DNA from: Siphonodentalium dalli
Taxonomy: Eukaryota; Mollusca; Scaphopoda; Gadilida; Siphonodentaliidae
Reading direction: 5' to 3'
NCBI GenBank assembly: GCA_032622095.1
Contig: CP136069.1
Coordinates: 51,012,760-51,076,759, forward strand
Length of the DNA stretch: 64,000 bases
The notes under the pieces are model-generated. The model was given only the letters and a program-made list of their open reading frames with translations, did no database searches and was not told where the DNA came from. A program made the position numbers and the translations under genes. This document shows positions 12,267 to 24,830 of this stretch, one piece after another; position 1 is the stretch's first letter; each line of letters begins with the position of its first letter.

Positions 12267-15200
12267 TATACTTCCATGGTGTAACCAAGGAAGTATATTG
12301 TTTTTCTACTGCGGCCGTTTTCTGTTTAATTGGAAATACTCAGACACTAATGGGAGGAGGACCGCGAAATCTCTAGCGAATATAGGCATCTAAGGTCTAC
12401 TAGAAATAATGGTATCCGGATGTTGGTCCAATATCTTTTGACAGAGTTATGGCCCTTTTTCGATTATTTTTCATTATTATTATACTATACTATTTTTCAA
12501 CTCCCTAATATCTGAAAGTATTAGGATTAGAAAACTCAAGATTGGTAAGTATATTGGGGTAAATGAGTTTTATGCCTTTGGCTCATAACGAATATTGTCC
12601 GCGTTTATCCCACGGAGTTATCTCCCTTTATATAAAAATATGTGATTTTATTATCTCGGAAATTATAAGGAGCAGAGCATCGAAAATTGGACCGTATGCA
12701 CACCTCGATATGCCCTACTGCCCACGGGCATCAAAACTTGTGTCCGCGCTTTCCCTGAGGAGTTACCGCCCATAGTTGGCAAACCTCTATTTGATTGTAC
12801 TCTGTTGTCCTCTTGTATCATTCCAGATAACTGCATGTGGTTTTCATAGTCGTGTTGACAGTTGTCAGTTTAGTCAGAGAAGGAAAATTTGACAGGGTCG
12901 GACATATATTTTGACACTGGGGTGGGGGGCCAACATTTTCGCAAAATAAAATTTTGATTGACATTCATCTATTTAAGTTTATGTATTTCCCGAACGAAAA
13001 CAAACCCATACCGGAAAGGATTTTTGAAATCCGAGAAGAAATGCAAGAGTTACGGGCCCTCAAAGTTTGCAATTTGGGCCCATGTGCTTGTGTACACATC
13101 TCCTCCGAAGATATCGAACATAGGATGACATCTGACACGCCAACGTGTGCGGACGGAAGGGGGCACGCGGTGGGCCAAATTTTGCCAGTTTCGCTTCATT
13201 AGTGTGGGTCTGGGGAGGGGTGGTCCGTGGTACCAATTTTTAATTCTTCTCGGAATCAGATGAAACTTGAAATATATCATCTGCAACATCAGCCGATCTA
13301 GAAACTGAAAGAATTTCGAAAATCCATCGAAAACTGAAATAATTGCAGGCCGTCAAACTTTGCAATTTTGGGCCCATGTGCTTGTGACCACATCTCCTCC
13401 GAAGATATCGAACATACGATGTCATCTGAAATGCAAATGTGTGCGGACTGAAGAGGGCACGCGTTGGGCCAATTTTTGACAGTGTCGGCTCATTATTGTG
13501 GGTCTGGGGAGGGGTGGTCCGTGGTACCAATTTTGTATTCTTCTCCGAATCAGATGAAACTTGGAATATAACATCTGCAACATCAGCCGATCTCGAAGCT
13601 GAAAACAGATCGTAAATCCGTTGGAAAATGGCGGAGATTTTAGCCGTCAAGTTTGAATTTGGGCCCATATGCTTTCCAATAATCAAAGTGTTATCCGTCT
13701 CCAAATCAGATGAAATTTACACTATGCAATCTATGTCAGCAGCAACTCACAAAACTGGAAACAATTTTAAAATCCGTTGGAAATTAACGGAGTTACAGGG
13801 CCTCAAACTTAGCATTTTGTACCAGGGGTTGATGTTTTCCCAATCCCGTCACCCAATTTCGAGACAGGGGTGGGGTCACGTCCAAACACTTGAGATCAAC
13901 CTACACATGTTAGGACAACATATAATTACCATACTTCATATTTTCCGTCCATAAACTGCGATTCTTTCCACTCATGATTGTTCCTATTATTATACTTCCA
14001 TGGTGTAACCAAGGAAGTATATTGTTTTTCTACTGCGGCCGTTTTCTGTTTAATTGGAAATACTCAGACACTAATGGGAGGAGGACCGCGAAATCTCTAG
14101 CGAATATAGGCATCTAAGGTCTACTAGAAATAATGGTATCCGGATGTTGGTCCAATATCTTTTGACAGAGTTATGGCCCTTTTTCGATTATTTTTCATTA
14201 TTATTATACTATACTATTTTTCAACTCCCTAATATCTGAAAGTATTAGGATTAGAAAACTCAAGATTGGTAAGTATATTGGGGTAAATGAGTTTTATGCC
14301 TTTGGCTCATAACGAATATTGTCCGCGTTTATCCCACGGAGTTATCTCCCTTTATATAAAAATATGTGATTTTATTATCTCGGAAATTATAAGGAGCAGA
14401 GCATCGAAAATTGGACCGTATGCACACCTCGATATGCCCTACTGCCCACGGGCATCAAAACTTGTGTCCGCGCTTTCCCTGAGGAGTTACCGCCCATAGT
14501 TGGCAAACCTCTATTTGATTGTACTCTGTTGTCCTCTTGTATCATTCCAGATAACTGCATGTGGTTTTCATAGTCGTGTTGACAGTTGTCAGTTTAGTCA
14601 GAGAAGGAAAATTTGACAGGGTCGGACATATATTTTGACACTGGGGTGGGGGGCCAACATTTTCGCAAAATAAAATTTTGATTGAGCATCGAAAATTGGA
14701 CCGTATGCACACCTCGATATGCCCTACTGCCCACGGGCATCAAAACTTGTGTCCGCGCTTTCCCTGAGGAGTTACCGCCCATAAATATGGACACACTATA
14801 CACCAGGATGAATAAACCAAGGTTTTTTTTTTTTTTTTATAAGTACAGAGCTCTAAATTTTTTATTGCATATTCCGAATTGGACGAGAGTTTCGGACTCG
14901 AATATACCGCTTAAAAATGTATTTACCCAGGACTTTCTGCGTTACGGGGTACGGAAATATTGCAACTATTTTTCCCGCCAAATCCAAACCGGCAGGTTAA
15001 AGAACAAGATAATGTCTTAGGATGTACGTTGGCATACTTTATGCACGTCCCAGAAGTTTGACGGCTATACTATAAATGTAACATGCCCAACGGAGAATGC
15101 GTGTCAGTGTGGGTTGAGACTTTAGGAAAATTCCACGAAAATTGCAAAGGGGGGAAAATTCAAACATCCAGATAAATTTGTTTGACGAGTACATCTGATG

Positions 15201-16306
15201 GCTAGTGTTCACGCGCATCCAGAGGGAGATTTTCTAATTTTCAGATGGAACGGTTTACTCGTGACAACGCTATATATCATAAATATGTATACTTATGTAG
15301 TCTATCACTAGCCGATTTTTAGCCCCAAATCCAAACGGGCTAATGTAGGAGCGAGTTTCACGCTGGAACATATAAGCCGGTATACTGTAGGTATGCCTAC
15401 AAAATTTGACCGCTCTACTATAAACGTAACCTGCTCAAGGGAGTGTTTGTGTCGGGTGGGTTCAGATTTGGCAAATTCCACCGAAGATCACATGGGGAAA
15501 ATTACTCCGAAAATCGGATATTGAGATAAAAACTTTTCGACGAGTGGATGTGACAAGTAGCATATAAACGCAAGATTAGTACGCTTTTTAAAGATTTAGA
15601 TTGGACGGTTTAACCCTGGTAGCGTATAACGTTGTAACGGGTGATATATATTATTCAAATTCAAACCCTCTCTTCATGACGCAAATTCAAACGGACTTGT
15701 CAAGAAGCAAGGCAAATGCATGAACATCCTGAACGACATACTATATAGGTATGTCCGCTGTACTATAAAAGTAACATATTGTCACGATTTGACCTGTCCA
15801 AAACACTCCCCGGACAAAAGTTTCCCTAGGTTGCAAATTTCGTGGAAATTCGTTCGTTTTACCCGATTTGACCTTGAACTAACCATTTTGAAGGTCAATG
15901 TCAGGTCGAGGTCACGATTTGACACACCCAAAAGACTCCCCTGACAAAAGTACCCCTAGGTGTCAAATTTCGTTGAAATCGGTCAGTTTTACCCGATTTT
16001 ACATAGGATTGACCTTTTTGAAGGTCAAGATCAGGTCGGGGTCACGATTTGACACGTCCAAAACACTCCCTGGACAAAAGTACCCATATTTATCAAATTT
16101 GTCAAAATCCGTCCAGCAGTTATCCCGGTCATAGCTAACAGACAAACACACAGACAGACAGAAGTCCCAAAATATATATTGAATTTAGAAATGTCAATGC
16201 AAGTGCGCCATCGGATCATAAGGTACCAATATGCATTCGCATGAAGAGGAACACACATATACGCATAACATTCACATCGGATGGGATGGGATACCATGGA
16301 AGTATA
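12267..16306. mobile_element. 4 kb inverted-repeat element with internal 1.7 kb duplication
   Basis: It opens ATACTTCCATGG and closes CCATGGAAGTAT at about 16293-16304, so the termini are inverted. 12267-12957 recurs almost without change at 13989-14683. Between the copies, a ~305 bp unit (GGGCCCATGTGCTTGTG, CTCCTCCGAAGATATCGAAC, GGGGAGGGGTGGTCCGTGG) is repeated at about 13040-13345 and 13346-13650. A third 95 bp scrap (GCATCGAAAATTGGACCG onward) follows the second copy at 14686. Frames within it are short and shared by the duplicates. No transposase was found. Confidence 0.6.
15770..16150 (+). repeat. Threefold ~120 bp repeat ending in a CAGACA tail
   Basis: Three units share GGTCACGATTTGAC, CCAAAA.ACTCCC.GGACAAAAG and TTTTGAAGGTCAA. 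They end in CCGTCCAGCAGTTATCCCGG and ACAGACAAACACACAGACAG. Such phrases with CAGACAGACA tails recur at the ends of many invertebrate interspersed repeats. It is non-coding. Confidence 0.55.
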
Positions 16307-16309
16307 TCT

Positions 16310-17506
16310 GATTCCATGGAATCTGACCTCTAGTTCTAATTGGTATATTGAGTAAAACCATAACGAAACAAAAACCAAAATAAAATTTCAAAATCGCACC
16401 AAGTTACACCGCAGAGCTACAAAATATAATGAATATCGCAATAGTGAATTCCTAAGAAACTATGGGGCCCCTGACCCATATGCCAGTGTAAAGTTATGGT
16501 CTGAGTGGCTGTTGAGCCATTTTCTCATTATTATTACTGGTATGTTCCTGTTTGTCTATTGACTCGAATCATTTATGGTATTGATATTTCCATCAGCTGT
16601 GTCCTAGTTTCTCCATCTGTTGCACAGTTACTGGTAATGACACAAATCTATTCAGAAGAGAAAACGCAAATATGCCTCCCACATGAATACCTAGCTTGCC
16701 TATTTATCGACCTGCAGTTGATCAGTTAGACCACTGATACTAATGACCCAGTGCGCCTGGAGGTGATAGCTCTCTCACATAAATAAGATATAACCATTTC
16801 ACATAATCTGTTTGTATCTTGGGTATCTGTGTTATTTAGATCAATACATTGCTTACAACTCATTCTATCTAAATAAAAACTTCACAATCAGTGGTGTTTT
16901 GCTGAATTTGCTGCCTGGTTTGATTAGAAAAACTCTTCTCTGTTGAAAGTAACATTAACTAACCATTACCGAGTTGCGTTGTTGATTATATTCTTACTTT
17001 AAAACCCACCACAACCAGAACTGATTGAAATAATGGATGATTGTATGTTTTATGAAGCAGCAATCTGCGAAAGCGGTCATGTTGACCTGGGGGTGCAGGT
17101 TCCCATGCTGGTTGACATCTGTGCCAGGATTAAAAATAATTGACTGGAAAATGACGGAATACGAGCTCGGTCAAAAGATGCATTCCACTCCCAGGATGTA
17201 CGATTCTATGTCGAAAAATGGCAATAACTCCGCCAAAATGATTCCAACCAAACTCAAAATAGCAGGTGCGCAGATTCCGTGCTGGTTGATAAATGTGTCA
17301 AGTTTAAAAAAAAAATTACCGGGGGTTGGGCAATAAAAGCTATAAACTTTTATGTACCGGTATTGACTATTTTGACGATTATACGGGTAATTGGTCAAAT
17401 TGAAGATCAGGTAATAGAGTACATGAGGAAATTGGGTGGCATGACATAAATCAGTTTAGAAGTCTTTAACCATGACATAAATCAGTTTAGAAGTCGTTAA
17501 CCGCAC
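16310..17506. other. No gene seen
   Basis: 17060-17330 contains two related phrases (GGTTCCCATGCTGGTTGA and GATTCCGTGCTGGTTGATAA) around AACTCCGCCAAAATGATTCC, resembling a diverged dispersed repeat. A direct repeat, CATGACATAAATCAGTTTAG, occurs at 17439 and 17471. No frame resembles a known protein. Confidence 0.4.
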
Positions 17507-17655
17507 GTCTATACTTAGTCCAACAAATTAGACTTTCGGATTAATAGGAATTTTAATATTTGGACGTTTATGGACCTTTTAATACAATCGTAAATGTCCA
17601 AATATTAAAATATGTATTAATCCGAATAGTCTAATTTGTTGGACTAGTCTATACT
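17507..17655. mobile_element. 131 bp fold-back element with 9 bp target duplication
   Basis: The element at 17516-17646 is flanked by the perfect 9 bp repeat GTCTATACT. It starts TAGTCCAACAAATTAGACT and ends with its complement. The arms continue through CGGATTAATA and TTTTAATATTTGGAC, so practically the whole element is one hairpin. A 9 bp duplication fits Mutator-like mobilisation. The near-perfect arms and flanks suggest a recent insertion. Confidence 0.8.
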
Positions 17656-17989
17656 CAATAGAAAAACCTAAAGGTACAACTTACTTACTACATCTTGTAC
17701 GAAGTTGTAGTACAAGTAATAACTGATGCCCAAACTTTCCAAAGGTAAACTCAGTACTAACTACTATATCGTATATGATTATGAATGTATACATGACTAC
17801 TGACCTGTCACTGTGACTGTGGTACGGTACTGAGTTTGGTGTGAATTAATGACTGATGAATTAAATTATTCACAATTTATGAAATGATATTTATTTTTTA
17901 TTTAATCAATAAATCATCTCATTGACATTGTCAATTTATCGAGTTGAAAGTAGGAAAGTTTCATTCATGACTTTCAAATTCAAATGATA

Positions 17990-18223
17990 TTAATTTAATT
18001 TTTTTTTTACTACTATTACTATTACAGTATTAGTACTAATAGTAGGCCTACTAAGTACTAAAACTACTAACTCTTCTCCTCCGCCGATTTTAGCTAGTTT
18101 TTTGTCGTATGACGATACACTTGTCAATGATTTGGTGGATCTTGGATTCAAACATTTCACAGTCCCTGGGGATGTCTTCTTGTTCAAATTGGAGAAAGTG
18201 TTTGATCTGAATTTGCGCGCCAT
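17990..18223 (-). CDS. Possible first exon, unknown protein
   Basis: A minus-strand frame begins at an ATG (18221-18223) in the favourable context AAAACATGG and runs 77 codons. Residues 1-50 are basic and Ser/Thr/Lys-rich with NTFSNLNKK, TSPGTVKCLNP and SLTSVSSYDKKL, unlike the low-complexity frames nearby. After GGGEEL it turns into repetitive TAGTAG-type sequence, so a real exon would have to splice out about there; AGTTAGT near 18069 is a weak donor. I do not recognise the protein. No downstream exon was found. It could equally be a chance frame. Confidence 0.2.
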   Translation of the reverse strand: MARKFRSNTFSNLNKKTSPGTVKCLNPRSTKSLTSVSSYDKKLAKIGGGEELVVLVLSRPTISTNTVIVIVVKKKLN

Positions 18224-20039
18224 GTTTTCTTTTAGTTGTCATTTCCCGATTCTCAACTTCAGATACTTATTTGTGTTATCCTATACACGTGCACCTGCAA
18301 CATAGCTCTTCGTTTGGGCTGACTTTGTGAAACATGTGATTAAACTCTCCCAGCGTCACTGGAGGAGAGGAACCTGCGATATGGTATTTCATGTGACCAG
18401 ATAAATTATACAGTTATACAATTGAGGGCCATGATGCAATTATATTGTCTTATTACAGTTCTCTATACGTGTTTAATTCTATTGTTGACAACCGATTTCA
18501 CTTCAATAATAACGTATTGTTTTGTCCGCATAATTTATTTTTTCCCTTTGAATATTTCGGTTTCTTGAGTATTTACTATATCAGTAGTAGCTAGGCAGTA
18601 CCTTTTTAATAGTTTTATGTGGTTTCTGAATACGACGGTATTTATAGTCCAATGCATTTATGGTTTTAGCCAGGACTAATTGCAATATGATTTTTTTTGC
18701 TGGAATATGTGCATAAACCTCCATAAACAACATACTAAATATAAGCAAAAATCCGGAAAAGGGAAATAGGTGAATTTCGTGAAATAAATTTGGGGAAATT
18801 GATCAAATCATCAATTTATTGATTTTCATACATATATATACAAAAATTAAAATTCACAAGTACCACAAATAGATGTCATGCCTATTTTGTCGATCACGCT
18901 TTCCTGAATCCAGAACTGAAAAACATTCCCAGATTCGTTAAGTATTTTTCGAGTTGGGTGCATTCAAAAACACGTGTTTACCTCATTTCGGAACCTCAAT
19001 TTCGCAGAATGAGCCAAATGCCGTGTTTTATGGTTAATTATTGAAAGAGAAAACCAGAGCAAAATGAAGGACCTTTTCACTGTTTTAGTAATTTCATTGC
19101 TCGAGAAATCACAAACAATTATTAATATGTGCATCTATGATTAAGAACAATAAAATATTCTCAAACAAAAATATGGACTTAACCAAATTTGCCTCTGATA
19201 CAGAACTCGCGTGATAAAATGGCATATTTGAGGTCATGTAACTTAATAAATAAATATCCATATGCTCTGATTTTCTCACAACCTTCTAAAAATACTAGAT
19301 TGAACAAATTGTGAAGGAATTTCGAAATACATTGTTGAAGAAAATTAAAGTATGGCCCTGTGAACTCTTAATCTAGCCTCTTTTCCGAAAATGCTATTGT
19401 GGTGTGGTTATTCTGTTATTTAAAGAGCTATGGACGTTATTGAAATGAACTCGAAAGAAGTGTAACCACAACCATGACTTTATGAAAAATCAACAATTGG
19501 CCGCGTGCATTTTAAAGTTGTATAGTTGGGTTGACATATAATTAACTCAGACCGCATGTATGACCATGGAGACCAGGGTTTGGGTATGTAACGTGCATTC
19601 TTCCGTGTACCTTCAGCTTTGAATACGTGTATGTTTTACAAGCAATGCAACATCCAACATTTTACCATGACAATTTGCTTTACATGATGTGAATAATGAT
19701 GTTTAGTTTGGCTGACTGCATATGCATATATATAATTGTCTATTCAGTCCAATCTTCAGTAATGTATGCACCTCATTAGTATAACTCTCTTATTTTACAT
19801 ATGGAAATTTGGTTTAAACTCAGGAGATGTACTATTTTTCGCTCAGTTTAAATTCGCGCACCAAAATGGGTGCGCGAAAAATATTACTGCGCGAATTTAA
19901 ATACAGGTGAGGTAAGTTGATATTCTTAAACAATGTTTTGTTAATATCTTTGCAATTTGTTCAATCTAGTATACATAAAAAGTTATAAGAACAAGACAGT
20001 CAAAGACTGTGGGGTCGCTCACCAGACTGCAAAGACTGA

Positions 20040-20190
20040 TAAGACTGGGACTCTTGAGACCATAACAGTCAGAACTTTTCATAATCACTTTAAAAGAAGC
20101 GGATCTACACAGGATATGTGGCTAGAGAGGCTTCATGTCGATCAGCGAATATCTACCTTTAAATTACCAATGGAACACTACAGATCCCCC
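20040..20190 (+). pseudogene. Possible Tc1/mariner transposase helix-turn-helix scrap
   Basis: Within a 94-codon plus frame the stretch TVRTFHNHFKRSG, followed by an RLHVDQR segment, resembles the second helix-turn-helix of Tc1 transposases (consensus-like VRTIRNHLKRSGL, then a short linker and L...HR). The preceding residues in the frame do not match, so frameshifts are likely. It lies between long inverted arms, the expected place for a transposase. No DDE catalytic domain is visible. Confidence is limited because the match is short. Confidence 0.3.
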
Positions 20191-20389
20191 TCCAGCTCAA
20201 CATATCCCCTCCTGACCGGGCTCCAGATTCCCAAGTCTTAGGTTAGAATTTCACAACTGACGTCTCAAACTTTCTCAATTGTTCGAAATTTCCAATCTCA
20301 CAAGCACCGTTTTATAAACTATTTAGACATGTTTGAAGCCCAATTATCCATGAACCCGAAAACAACATATATATGTCAAGATTAATCAG

Positions 20390-21050
20390 TCAGGTAGTTC
20401 CAAGGTAGATGTTTTAAGTGAAGTCCCCATAGCCCCGTCATTTCTTGACAGGTTGACCTCATGTTAACAAATCTGAATCTCAGTCACTAAAGGATCCTCC
20501 ATACTATATGTAAGCTAAATAGTCCAACCTCTCTTGAGAAGACATTTTTAAGTATTACTATAGAGACATACAGTTATGTCCCTGGTCCCAGTCTATTTAA
20601 TCTGGTGACCCCATCTGAATAAATTTGAATCCCAGATACCAAAGAACCCTTCATACTAAATATCAATAAAATAGACCTGATGGTCTGTGTGAAGGAAGCA
20701 TATTAAGAGGAAAACTTTCCTTTGCTTGACCCCTAGTTGACAAGTTGACCCAATTTAAAACCAATGACCCCATTTGAAAAAAAATCTGAACTCCAGGTCA
20801 CCCAAGGACTGTTCATACCAAATATGAACCCGTTCAACCTGATGGTACAGCAGAAGAGGTAGTTTTTAAGAATTACTATGGAGAGCAAGAGTTATGGCCC
20901 TGCCTTCATAACCATTTGATAGAGTGACCTCATTTAAACAAATATGAATGTAAGTCACCTAGGGAACATCTACACCAAATATGAACCCATTCAGTCTAGA
21001 GAAGATGTGAGCTCAAAAATTACATTTCATTGAACAAATCTGTAAATCAC
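20390..21050 (+). repeat. GTTATGGCCCT tandem-type repeat, diverged block
   Basis: Four or so ~150 bp units share AGTTATG.CCCTG, TTGAC...GTGACC, CATTTGAACAAATCTGAA and GTCACC.AAGGA. It ends in a C run at 21050. It is the same family as 22440-23283 but more diverged. Non-coding. Confidence 0.6.
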
Positions 21051-21122
21051 CCCCCCCCCCAACACAGTGGCGACATCCCTGCAAGAATATGACATACATC
21101 ATTTATTTGGATGCATATTGCC

Positions 21123-21253
21123 TTAACAAAATTACCATGACCTGGAAAGCCAGTGCATTCTCTTTTATATGGGAGGCTTCCCATGGGAGCATATATAAGA
21201 GAATGCACAAGCACAGGGTCTCACCAGCACCACTCTGGTCATGAAATGGTTAA
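21123..21253. mobile_element. Small TTAA-flanked hairpin MITE
   Basis: TTAA (21123-21126) and TTAA (21250-21253) flank a segment starting CAAAATTACCATGACC and ending GGTCATGAAATGG. The inside is a stem-loop: CAGTGCATTCTCTTTTATAT against ATATATAAGAGAATGCAC. This is a diverged version of the stem-loop cassette seen at 29.7 kb. Confidence 0.5.
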
Positions 21254-21699
21254 TATTAATAGTAAAAATAAACTTTATCTTTCAAACAGGCAATTTGTAT
21301 CTGAGATAAACATGGGATAAAATTCCATTCATAAAGCCACTATCAGCAACAAGAATGTCTGGGAGACCTGTTGACATGAAGATAATTAATGATGGCACAA
21401 ACATTTGCCCAGTGATACCAATGTATTGTGTTACTCCTACAGCTGTGTTCAAAACAAGGATTTACATCCACACCTAAATATTTAAACCCATTTGGTCTTT
21501 AATATGTATCTGGAGAAGAAAACAATTGATGGACGGATAGAGACATAATGACAGATGGATGGATGGGAAAACAGTCTGACATAGATACTGACAAATTCAA
21601 TCCAATATACCCCCCCCCCCCAAGTTTTCTTTTCAGGGTATAATGAGTTCAATTGGATACTGGTGGTTAAGAACATAATATTCGAACAGCCAATCCTGA

Positions 21700-22120
21700 A
21701 CATAGTGTCTGACACTTGCACAATGAGGTCCCATAAGGGTGAATTTAATGACACAATCCTGCAATGCGGGCTAGCATCACCAAATTCACCCTCTGAGGAC
21801 CTCATTCTGTGTAGGCCTCAACTGCTATGGGAGACATAGCATCAGATTGAAGTTCTCCAGTTAAAGTTGGTGATGTGCACCCACTGGGCACCACAATTAT
21901 GCATTTTATATTCACAAATTAGGGGATATAGAAACTAAATAGAAGGGAAAAAGTAAGTAAAAATGTCAATTTAAGTGCCTATATACTTCCCAGAAGATGA
22001 GGCTTAAGCAGAATGAGGACCCTGGCTAGTGTATTTGGTGATGCTAGACTGCTGTGCAGGGTAGCATAACTAAATTCACCCTCTGGGAACCTCATTCTGC
22101 AAATGCCAGACACACTAAAT
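21700..22120. mobile_element. Family A copy
   Basis: Two palindromes (about 21715-21810 and 22010-22105) with arms of the AGGGTGAATTTA / TAAATTCACCCT type flank a linker containing CAAATTAGGGGATATAGAAA. Outer edges carry GTGTCTGACACTTGCACAAT and GCAAATGCCAGACACACT. Confidence 0.65.
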
Positions 22121-22439
22121 TCAGGTTAGAGAACAATAATTTGTTTTTATTTTAATAACACACATTGGCATGAGTGCTGTCTGGTGCATTAAGTTCACAC
22201 CTGTCAGCCTGATAAACATCTCAATTGATGCCTGTGTGTGTATTTATATTAACTCTCTCTGTCTGTAGCTAATACAATTGACTTAATATGCTGGTGGGGG
22301 AGATCCTGTGAGTTAGGAAATGAGATAGGGTGGAATGCTGTTGGTTGGGGGCAGGGTGAGGTTCTGGGTCATGTGGGGGGAGGGTGATAATTTTTTTTGT
22401 ATGTTAAATTGATCAAGGAGTTCCTGAATTTTTTATTAT

Positions 22440-23283
22440 TTTTTTGGGAATTATGGCCCTGCCTGCACCCGAATTTGACCCAGTGACCCCATTTGAACAA
22501 ATCTGAACCCCAGTCATTCAATGACCCCACATACCAAATATAAACTAAATCGGCACAATGGTTATAGACAAGAAGTCGTTATAAGAATTACCAAGGAGGA
22601 ATATAGTTATGGCCCTGGTTTCGCAACTGTTTGACACAGTGACCTTATTTGAACAAATCTGAATGACAGTCACCTAGGGAACATCCACACCAAATATGAT
22701 CAAAATACAAAAATGTAATTTTTTGGTTTTTAGAGTTATGTCCCTGGCTCTGCCCCTAATGACCCAGTGATCCAATTTGAACAAATCTGATTCCCAGTCA
22801 CCCAAGGTCCCTCAGTACCAAATATAAGCTAAATCGGCCCAATATTTTTGTAGATGAAGTCATTGTAAGAATTACTATGAGTTATGGCCCTGGTTTCTCA
22901 ACTAATTGACCGGGTGACCTCATTTGAACAAATCTGAACACCAGTCACCCAAGGACCCTCCATACCAAATATTAGCTAAATCTGCACAATGGTTATGGAC
23001 AAGAAGTTGTTGTAAGAATTACTGTGGAGGAATAGAGTTATGACCCTGGTTTGGCAACTATTTGACCCAGTGACCTCATTTGAACAAATCTGAATGAGAG
23101 TCCACACCAAATATGAACCAATTTGGTATGATGGTTTCAGAGGAGAAGATGTTTTTAAAAAAGTTGACGGACGGACAGACGGACAGACGGACAGACAGAC
23201 AGACGGACAGACGGACGGACGGACGACGGACGAGGAGTGATGACTATAGCTCCGCCGGAGACTTCGTCTCAGGTGAGCTAAAA
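22440..23283 (+). repeat. Five ~150 bp units ending in GACGGACG tail and GGTGAGCTAAAA
   Basis: Units begin at GTTATGGCCCTG-type phrases near 22449, 22605, 22735, 22884 and 23037. They share GACCCAGTGACC, CATTTGAACAAATCTGAA and CCATACCAAATAT. The 3' end at 23163-23283 is a GACGGACAGACGGACAGACG run, then TGATGACTATAGCTCC and CAGGTGAGCTAAAAA. This terminal layout is common to a dispersed non-autonomous element of lophotrochozoan and cnidarian genomes. The minus and plus frames over the tail are repeat artefacts. Confidence 0.65.
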
Positions 23284-23555
23284 AAGGGCATATGGATATC
23301 AAATTATTGAGTCACATGACCTCAAATATTGCATTTCATCACGCGAGTTCGAAGAAATAGACATGATATTTAGAGGACTGTGGATTTGATTTGTTTTATA
23401 TACATAAATTGATGATTTGACCAAATTTCCCCAAATTTAATTCACGAATTTCACCAATTTCCCTTTTCCAGATTTTTGCTAATTTGTAGTATGTTGCTTA
23501 TGGAGAGTTAATGTAATTCCAGCCACAAAAATTGTTGCAAGTAGTTCCGGGTTTG

Positions 23556-24366
23556 GCATTTTTTCTCTTATATGCACTGGACTATTAATGACAATAGAGA
23601 GTTTCCGCTTGTATACAGCGTGTGGCTTGTAAAGTAAATGGTAACATATCATAGCGACAATGAATACGAGTAAAAGCAAACAAACAGGAACAATTAACCT
23701 CTTGTTACAACGATATTGAACAACATCTTGGCAGCATAATAATGAATGTCCACGTTAACTCTGCAGAAGTTGAAGTTAAAAAAACTTGTGGAAATCGGTA
23801 GAGTTATAACTGGTTATATTATGGTCAATCGTATACCGGTTCCACATATATAGATTAAATATTAACTCCAATCTAACCGGAATGCCAAAATAATGAACCA
23901 ATCAAGTATCTGGATCAAGAGGCCAAGAAAGCCTGCATCCAGTTAAGGCTTAAGGTGTCTTAAGGTTAAGGTAATCGTGATACGTAGTCCATTCCATTGG
24001 GCCCTATATCTAACTCTGACCTATCTCGCAAATCAGAATGAACCTTGTATATGCCTGGATGCAAATATATTCCGATAATGACAGTTTAAAGCCTACAAAC
24101 CATAAGGCACAAAGCACAAGCGGGACCATAATGAAGTTTTCGCGCAATATTACCGGTACCGGTACTAAATTCATATACTTTATACCGGTACCAACATTGT
24201 CGGCTAAAATGTTGAATTTGGACCAGCGATGTATAATTATAATAATATGTTCATGTTTGGACGAAATGACTGGGCTTAGGTCCACATCTGAAAGAGAGAT
24301 TTAATTATAACATGTTTCACTTCCTAATATTTTTGTGACTGATGTTGAGTGCAATTTTTACGTGTT
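23556..24366. other. No gene seen
   Basis: Frames on both strands at 24010-24304 overlap but have no protein-like signature. ACCGGTACCGGTAC-type motifs appear near 24155-24190. Confidence 0.4.
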
Positions 24367-24830
24367 ACAATCCGATCAGACGCTCCTAAATTAATATTTC
24401 TTTGGCTTCGGGGGCAAAAAAAAAATTTGATTGGAGTTGAGGAACCCACCCATCAAAGCTCAGAGTGATCAGATATAGATTTTTGAAGTTTTGTAATTTC
24501 TCGAGATGTGTAATAATATGTGGCACAGAAACACGTGGTCAAACGGAGGGTCTCGGACAAAATTGCGGATGAAGATGGATAATTCTAAAACCAAGTGGTA
24601 ACACGGTCAAATTTCGTGATAATTTACTGATAATACGGCCATATTGTGTTAAACAAAATGTTGATAAATAACAAGTTTTGGGAAATTTTATACCATAGTT
24701 GACAGTGCATGGTTAGCATGAATTTCTTGCAATAGATCGATTCTGATAACTAAAGCGTATTTTGAAGAAATGTTGTTGTTGTTGTATCTTGATGGTATGG
24801 GGACCGTCTGATCGGATTGAGTACCTTTAA
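24367..24830. mobile_element. Family C MITE, copy 2
   Basis: From ACAATCCGATCAGACGCTCC (outermost left bases altered) to GATCGGATTGAGTACCT followed by TTAA at 24827. It shares GGCTTCGGGGGCAAAAA, GAGGAACCCACCCATCAAAG and GCGGATGAAGATGGATAA with copies 1 and 3. Confidence 0.65.

Larger units (their letters stand above)
18665..23555. mobile_element. Long inverted arms around a 4 kb insertion-filled core
   Basis: 18665-18840 and 19198-19275 match the complement of 23390-23555 and 23283-23355. Shared phrases are CCATAAACAACATACT, CCGGAAAAGGGAAAT, AAATTTGGGGAAATT, AAATCATCAATTTA, ACTCGCGTGAT, ATATTTGAGGTCATG and ATATCCATATGC. The left arm carries ~350 extra bp. The core holds a possible Tc1-type transposase scrap, two blocks of the GTTATGGCCCT repeat, a TTAA hairpin MITE and a family A copy. 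The simplest reading is an old inverted-repeat element later filled with insertions. Confidence 0.55.

Noticed and set aside
13240-13704. 154-codon minus frame
   Set aside because: It spans two ~305 bp tandem units within a repeat element and reads the same sequence twice.
12563-14499. Identical 70-codon plus frame at 12563 and 14287
   Set aside because: Same DNA duplicated; the conservation reflects recent duplication, not coding constraint.
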